Source of the DNA: Nitrospira sp. SG-bin1
GTDB lineage: Bacteria > Nitrospirota > Nitrospiria > Nitrospirales > Nitrospiraceae
Reading direction: 5' to 3'
Length of the DNA stretch: 64,000 nucleotides
Assembly: GCA_002083365.1 (NCBI GenBank)
Contig: LVWS01000047.1
Span: 45,224 to 109,223 of the forward strand
Below, piece after piece: positions 62,172 to 64,000 of this stretch (positions are counted from its first letter, which is position 1; every line of letters begins with the position of its first letter). A model generated the notes under the pieces. The model was not told the origin of the DNA and did no database searches. It was given only the letters and a program-made list of their open reading frames with translations. The translations under genes were made by a program, and so were the position numbers.

Positions 62172-62969
62172 TCATCGAGGTTTCTGCGCGGTCACCGCCA
62201 CCGTCGCATAATAGATGGCCCAGGACTCCGGATCGTCGGCGAAACGGCCGTAGAGATCGAGATCCTGCTCAGTCACCACACCGGTGGCGAGATATTTCTC
62301 GCGCAATTGCAGGGCCGACATGCCCATGATCGTCGCCATACCGGATCGGCCAGGGGAGAGGGGGGCGTCATGCTCGACCGTCAACGAGGTCAATCCTTTC
62401 TGTTGCAAGAGGGCCGGCAGTTTCAGACCCAGTTGGTAATCCATCTTGAGCTGGTCGTACATCACCGTAATCGCCAGATTGACGCGTTGGACGGCGGCGA
62501 GTTGCGTAGTGGTGCCGATCACGCCACGGGCGCCAGAAAAATCCGGCTCCTCCAGGACGAGCCATCCACCAGGTTTTACGACCGCCAGCATCCGCGATAA
62601 AGCGACGTCGACATCGGGGACATGGATCAGCACGTAGCGGGCATGCACGAGGTCGAAGGTGGAATCGGGGATAGGCAGCGTTCGAATATCGCCTTCGTGT
62701 ACCGTCACGTTGGAGAGGATATGGCCACCCAGAAACTTTGTGGAGAGATCCACCGCGTCCACTCGTCCAGTCGGCTCCACTACCTCGCTGAGCCAACGGA
62801 GGATCGATCCGGCACCTGGCCCCACTTCCAGGCAAGACCAACCGGCCTGCAATCCGGTGGCCGACAAACGACGACGGCTTGCAGAATCGAACACCTGTTC
62901 GATCGTCCGGAGCCGTTGCAATTCCCGCTGATCTTCAACGCGATGAAAGACGTACTCAGGTGGTATCAT
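62172..62969 (-). CDS. Class I SAM-dependent methyltransferase
   Basis: The 265-residue protein starts at ATG 62969, preceded by GGAGGTTGGG. It has the SAM-binding motif I in SCLEVGPGAGSILRWLSE near residues 48-65, then AVDLSTKFLGGH, the acidic motif VHEGDIRTLPIPDSTFDLVHARYVLIHVPDVDVAL and WLVLEEPDFSG. These are the UbiE/Methyltransf_11-type blocks. The substrate is unknown. The gene sits between two non-coding units that are present again, without it, at 63490-63852. Confidence 0.93.
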   Translation of the reverse strand: MIPPEYVFHRVEDQRELQRLRTIEQVFDSASRRRLSATGLQAGWSCLEVGPGAGSILRWLSEVVEPTGRVDAVDLSTKFLGGHILSNVTVHEGDIRTLPIPDSTFDLVHARYVLIHVPDVDVALSRMLAVVKPGGWLVLEEPDFSGARGVIGTTTQLAAVQRVNLAITVMYDQLKMDYQLGLKLPALLQQKGLTSLTVEHDAPLSPGRSGMATIMGMSALQLREKYLATGVVTEQDLDLYGRFADDPESWAIYYATVAVTAQKPR

Positions 62970-63103
62970 CCCAACCTCCGATGGTGGGGCACAGTGAGGA
63001 GTGAGCAACTGATCCACACATTGGAGAGAATAATGAATGGGCAGGGCCAGAGGCAATCAGGTGCTGCCGCGCGAGGAGGGGCGGAGGGCATGGTGGCTGC
63101 TGG
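62957..63103. repeat. Right unit of duplicated methyltransferase locus, copy A
   Basis: The 147-nt unit holds the methyltransferase promoter (minus-strand TTGCCT at 63051-63056, TATTCT at 63027-63032), the ribosome-binding site and the first four codons. It ends with the REP-like GCGGAGGGCATGGTGGCTGC and TGG. It is repeated at 63705-63852 with clear high identity. Confidence 0.85.
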
Positions 63104-63213
63104 TTGTCACAAAAAGACTTCCGACCTCATTGTTTTCCACAACTATTCCCCTTGGTTCTTTATCTCCTGAAAGACTCTCAGATCCTTGAGGCCGCTTTGT
63201 AGACTGACATCGC

Positions 63214-63462
63214 TCATTCGTAAGCGGCTCGGCATTCTGGGCATTTGGCAGGCAGCATGTTTCGAAATATCATGACCCGCCAAACGGGATATCCGCAACG
63301 TAAGCATTTGAGTGTGGAAAGGTAGTAGAAGACTCCTGTAAGGAACGCAATCGCAAATACAAGAATCCACCAGCTCTTCTTGATCCAGGCATAAATACCA
63401 AGAAGGATTCCCAGCATCCAGAATCCCTTAAATATTAACAAGCGTCCCTCAGTTCCAATCAT
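63214..63462 (-). CDS. Small membrane protein with C-terminal zinc ribbon
   Basis: The 82-residue protein starts at ATG 63462 (MIGTEGRLLIFKGFWMLG), with AAGGAC upstream. Two membrane segments (LLIFKGFWMLGILLGIYAW and WWILVFAIAFLTGVFYYLS) precede LKCLRCGYPVWRVM and PAKCPECRAAYE, two CxxC pairs forming a zinc ribbon. The upstream ATG at 63492 overlaps the predicted -10 box and is therefore rejected. No family was recognised. Confidence 0.72.
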   Translation of the reverse strand: MIGTEGRLLIFKGFWMLGILLGIYAWIKKSWWILVFAIAFLTGVFYYLSTLKCLRCGYPVWRVMIFRNMLPAKCPECRAAYE

Positions 63463-63489
63463 CGATCCGTCCTTGGATATAAGGGAGGA

Positions 63490-63700
63490 CATTCTACTGG
63501 TAATGATTTGGCGGGTCTATTGCGGGGTAGGTAATCCTCTGCAAGAGTGCGCGAGGGGAGAGACGGCCGCCGCTCGGCTAACTTAGGACAGGGAGAGCGT
63601 GACGGCTGCTGGGGGGCAAAGTCAAGCAACGACCCCACTATTATCTTGAGGCGAGTCGGCCCGCGAAGTCATCAGAAAAGTAGCCTGGCCCTATTTCCCC
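63490..63700. repeat. Left unit of duplicated methyltransferase locus, copy B
   Basis: It resembles 62008-62170 in order: conserved promoter, GCGAG-rich stretch, and a GCGAG..CCC flank with ATCAGAAAAGTAGCCTGGCCC. It also carries a REP-like pair at 63605-63638 (GCTGCTGGGG and AAGTCAAGCAACGACCCC). Confidence 0.55.
63491..63519 (-). promoter_or_regulatory. Conserved promoter copy 4 (TAGACC-N17-TAGAAT)
   Basis: Minus-strand -35 TAGACC (63514-63519), -10 TAGAAT (63491-63496), 17-nt spacer beginning CGCC, about 22 nt leader before ATG 63462. Confidence 0.6.
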
Positions 63701-63704
63701 CGCC

Positions 63705-63852
63705 CAGGTGGTCCCATCCCAGCCTCCGATGGTGGGGCATAGTGCGGATTGAGCAAATGCTCCGCACATTGGAGAGAATAATGAATGGGCGGGGCCAGAG
63801 GCAATCAGGTGCTGCAGCGCGGGGAGGGGGCGGAGGGTGTGGCGGCTGCTGG
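63705..63852. repeat. Right unit of duplicated methyltransferase locus, copy B (no coding part)
   Basis: It matches 62957-63103 almost base for base over 148 nt, including the TTGCCT/TATTCT promoter, GGAGGCTGGG ribosome-binding site and an ATG at 63717. The coding sequence is absent: translation from that ATG runs only eight codons (MGPPGRGK) before TAG. The unit is directly joined to the left unit. Confidence 0.8.
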
Positions 63853-64000
63853 AGAACAAGACCTATCCTGCATTGGCTCAAAGCATTGAACTCAGACCAG
63901 TGCTTGATTGTTACGTCATACAAGAAGCAAGATCTGACCCCAATTATTAGCATGCTGGAAACTGTTCCTGTGATGCCCCCACTTTCGTGGACACTTCAAA
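63853..64000. other. Window end, non-coding
   Basis: No gene start was found. A motif AAGCAAGATCTGACCCCAAT (63926-63945) resembles the RAYT-associated AAAGAYTCCCGACCCC block. Confidence 0.45.

Overview
The window is about 64 kb of moderately GC-rich, tightly packed bacterial chromosome. It most likely comes from Nitrospira (phylum Nitrospirota). The best evidence is a periplasmic chlorite dismutase at 25308-26093 that closely resembles the enzyme of nitrite-oxidising Nitrospira. The many signal peptides and lipoproteins, a YdbH/YnbE/YdbL envelope operon and an outer-membrane barrel protein show a diderm cell. No ribosomal RNA, CRISPR array, integrase or complete prophage was seen. All family assignments rest on motifs read by eye.

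Layout. 1-8.2 kb holds housekeeping and small-molecule genes: the end of a beta-carbonic anhydrase, a MATE exporter, a DUF2779 protein, tRNA-Ser(CGA) followed by tRNA-derived repeats, thiI, trxB, coaE and a secreted beta-helix protein. 8.3-15 kb holds a GH63-type glucosidase and a glycogen-debranching enzyme in tandem, then GlcG-like and lipoprotein genes. 15.2-22.6 kb holds ydbH-ynbE-ydbL, a sulfite-oxidase-family enzyme, and a VTT membrane protein followed by a MerA-like flavoprotein and a DUF3047 protein. 22.7-26.1 kb holds an OmpR-type two-component system and chlorite dismutase; arrays of GTGAT-type direct repeats with an 11-nt period lie before the regulator and before cld. 27.1-30.3 kb is a compact operon: radical SAM/SPASM protein, DUF547 lipoprotein, ferritin-like di-iron protein, TIGR04283-type glycosyltransferase.

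30.4-38.7 kb is the most unusual part. It holds a cupredoxin/beta-propeller protein, a DUF5666 lipoprotein, Arg/Asp/Glu-repeat secreted proteins, an outer-membrane protein, an ECF sigma factor, an anti-sigma-like protein with a periplasmic glycogen-binding-type (CBM48) domain, and a lipoprotein with the same domain. Three start points in this block carry the same two-part motif, GTTTAC-N16-CGTCTAA, one of them in front of the sigma gene. This suggests a self-regulated ECF regulon concerned with the cell envelope.

38.8-54.4 kb returns to metabolic and maintenance genes: a DHH/CBS/CCA-transferase fusion, an MFS transporter, DnaJ, an amidohydrolase with a class V aminotransferase, a CPBP protease, an epimerase-like protein, a YVTN lipoprotein, HNH and AlkD-like proteins, and lipoproteins. 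54.4-64 kb is an accessory region of small genes, almost all on the minus strand, mixed with short repeats. It contains a REP-associated tyrosine transposase, REP-like motifs, four near-identical promoters upstream of minus-strand genes, a duplicated methyltransferase locus that lacks its coding part, and an isolated pair of tail-tube (gp19) paralogues.
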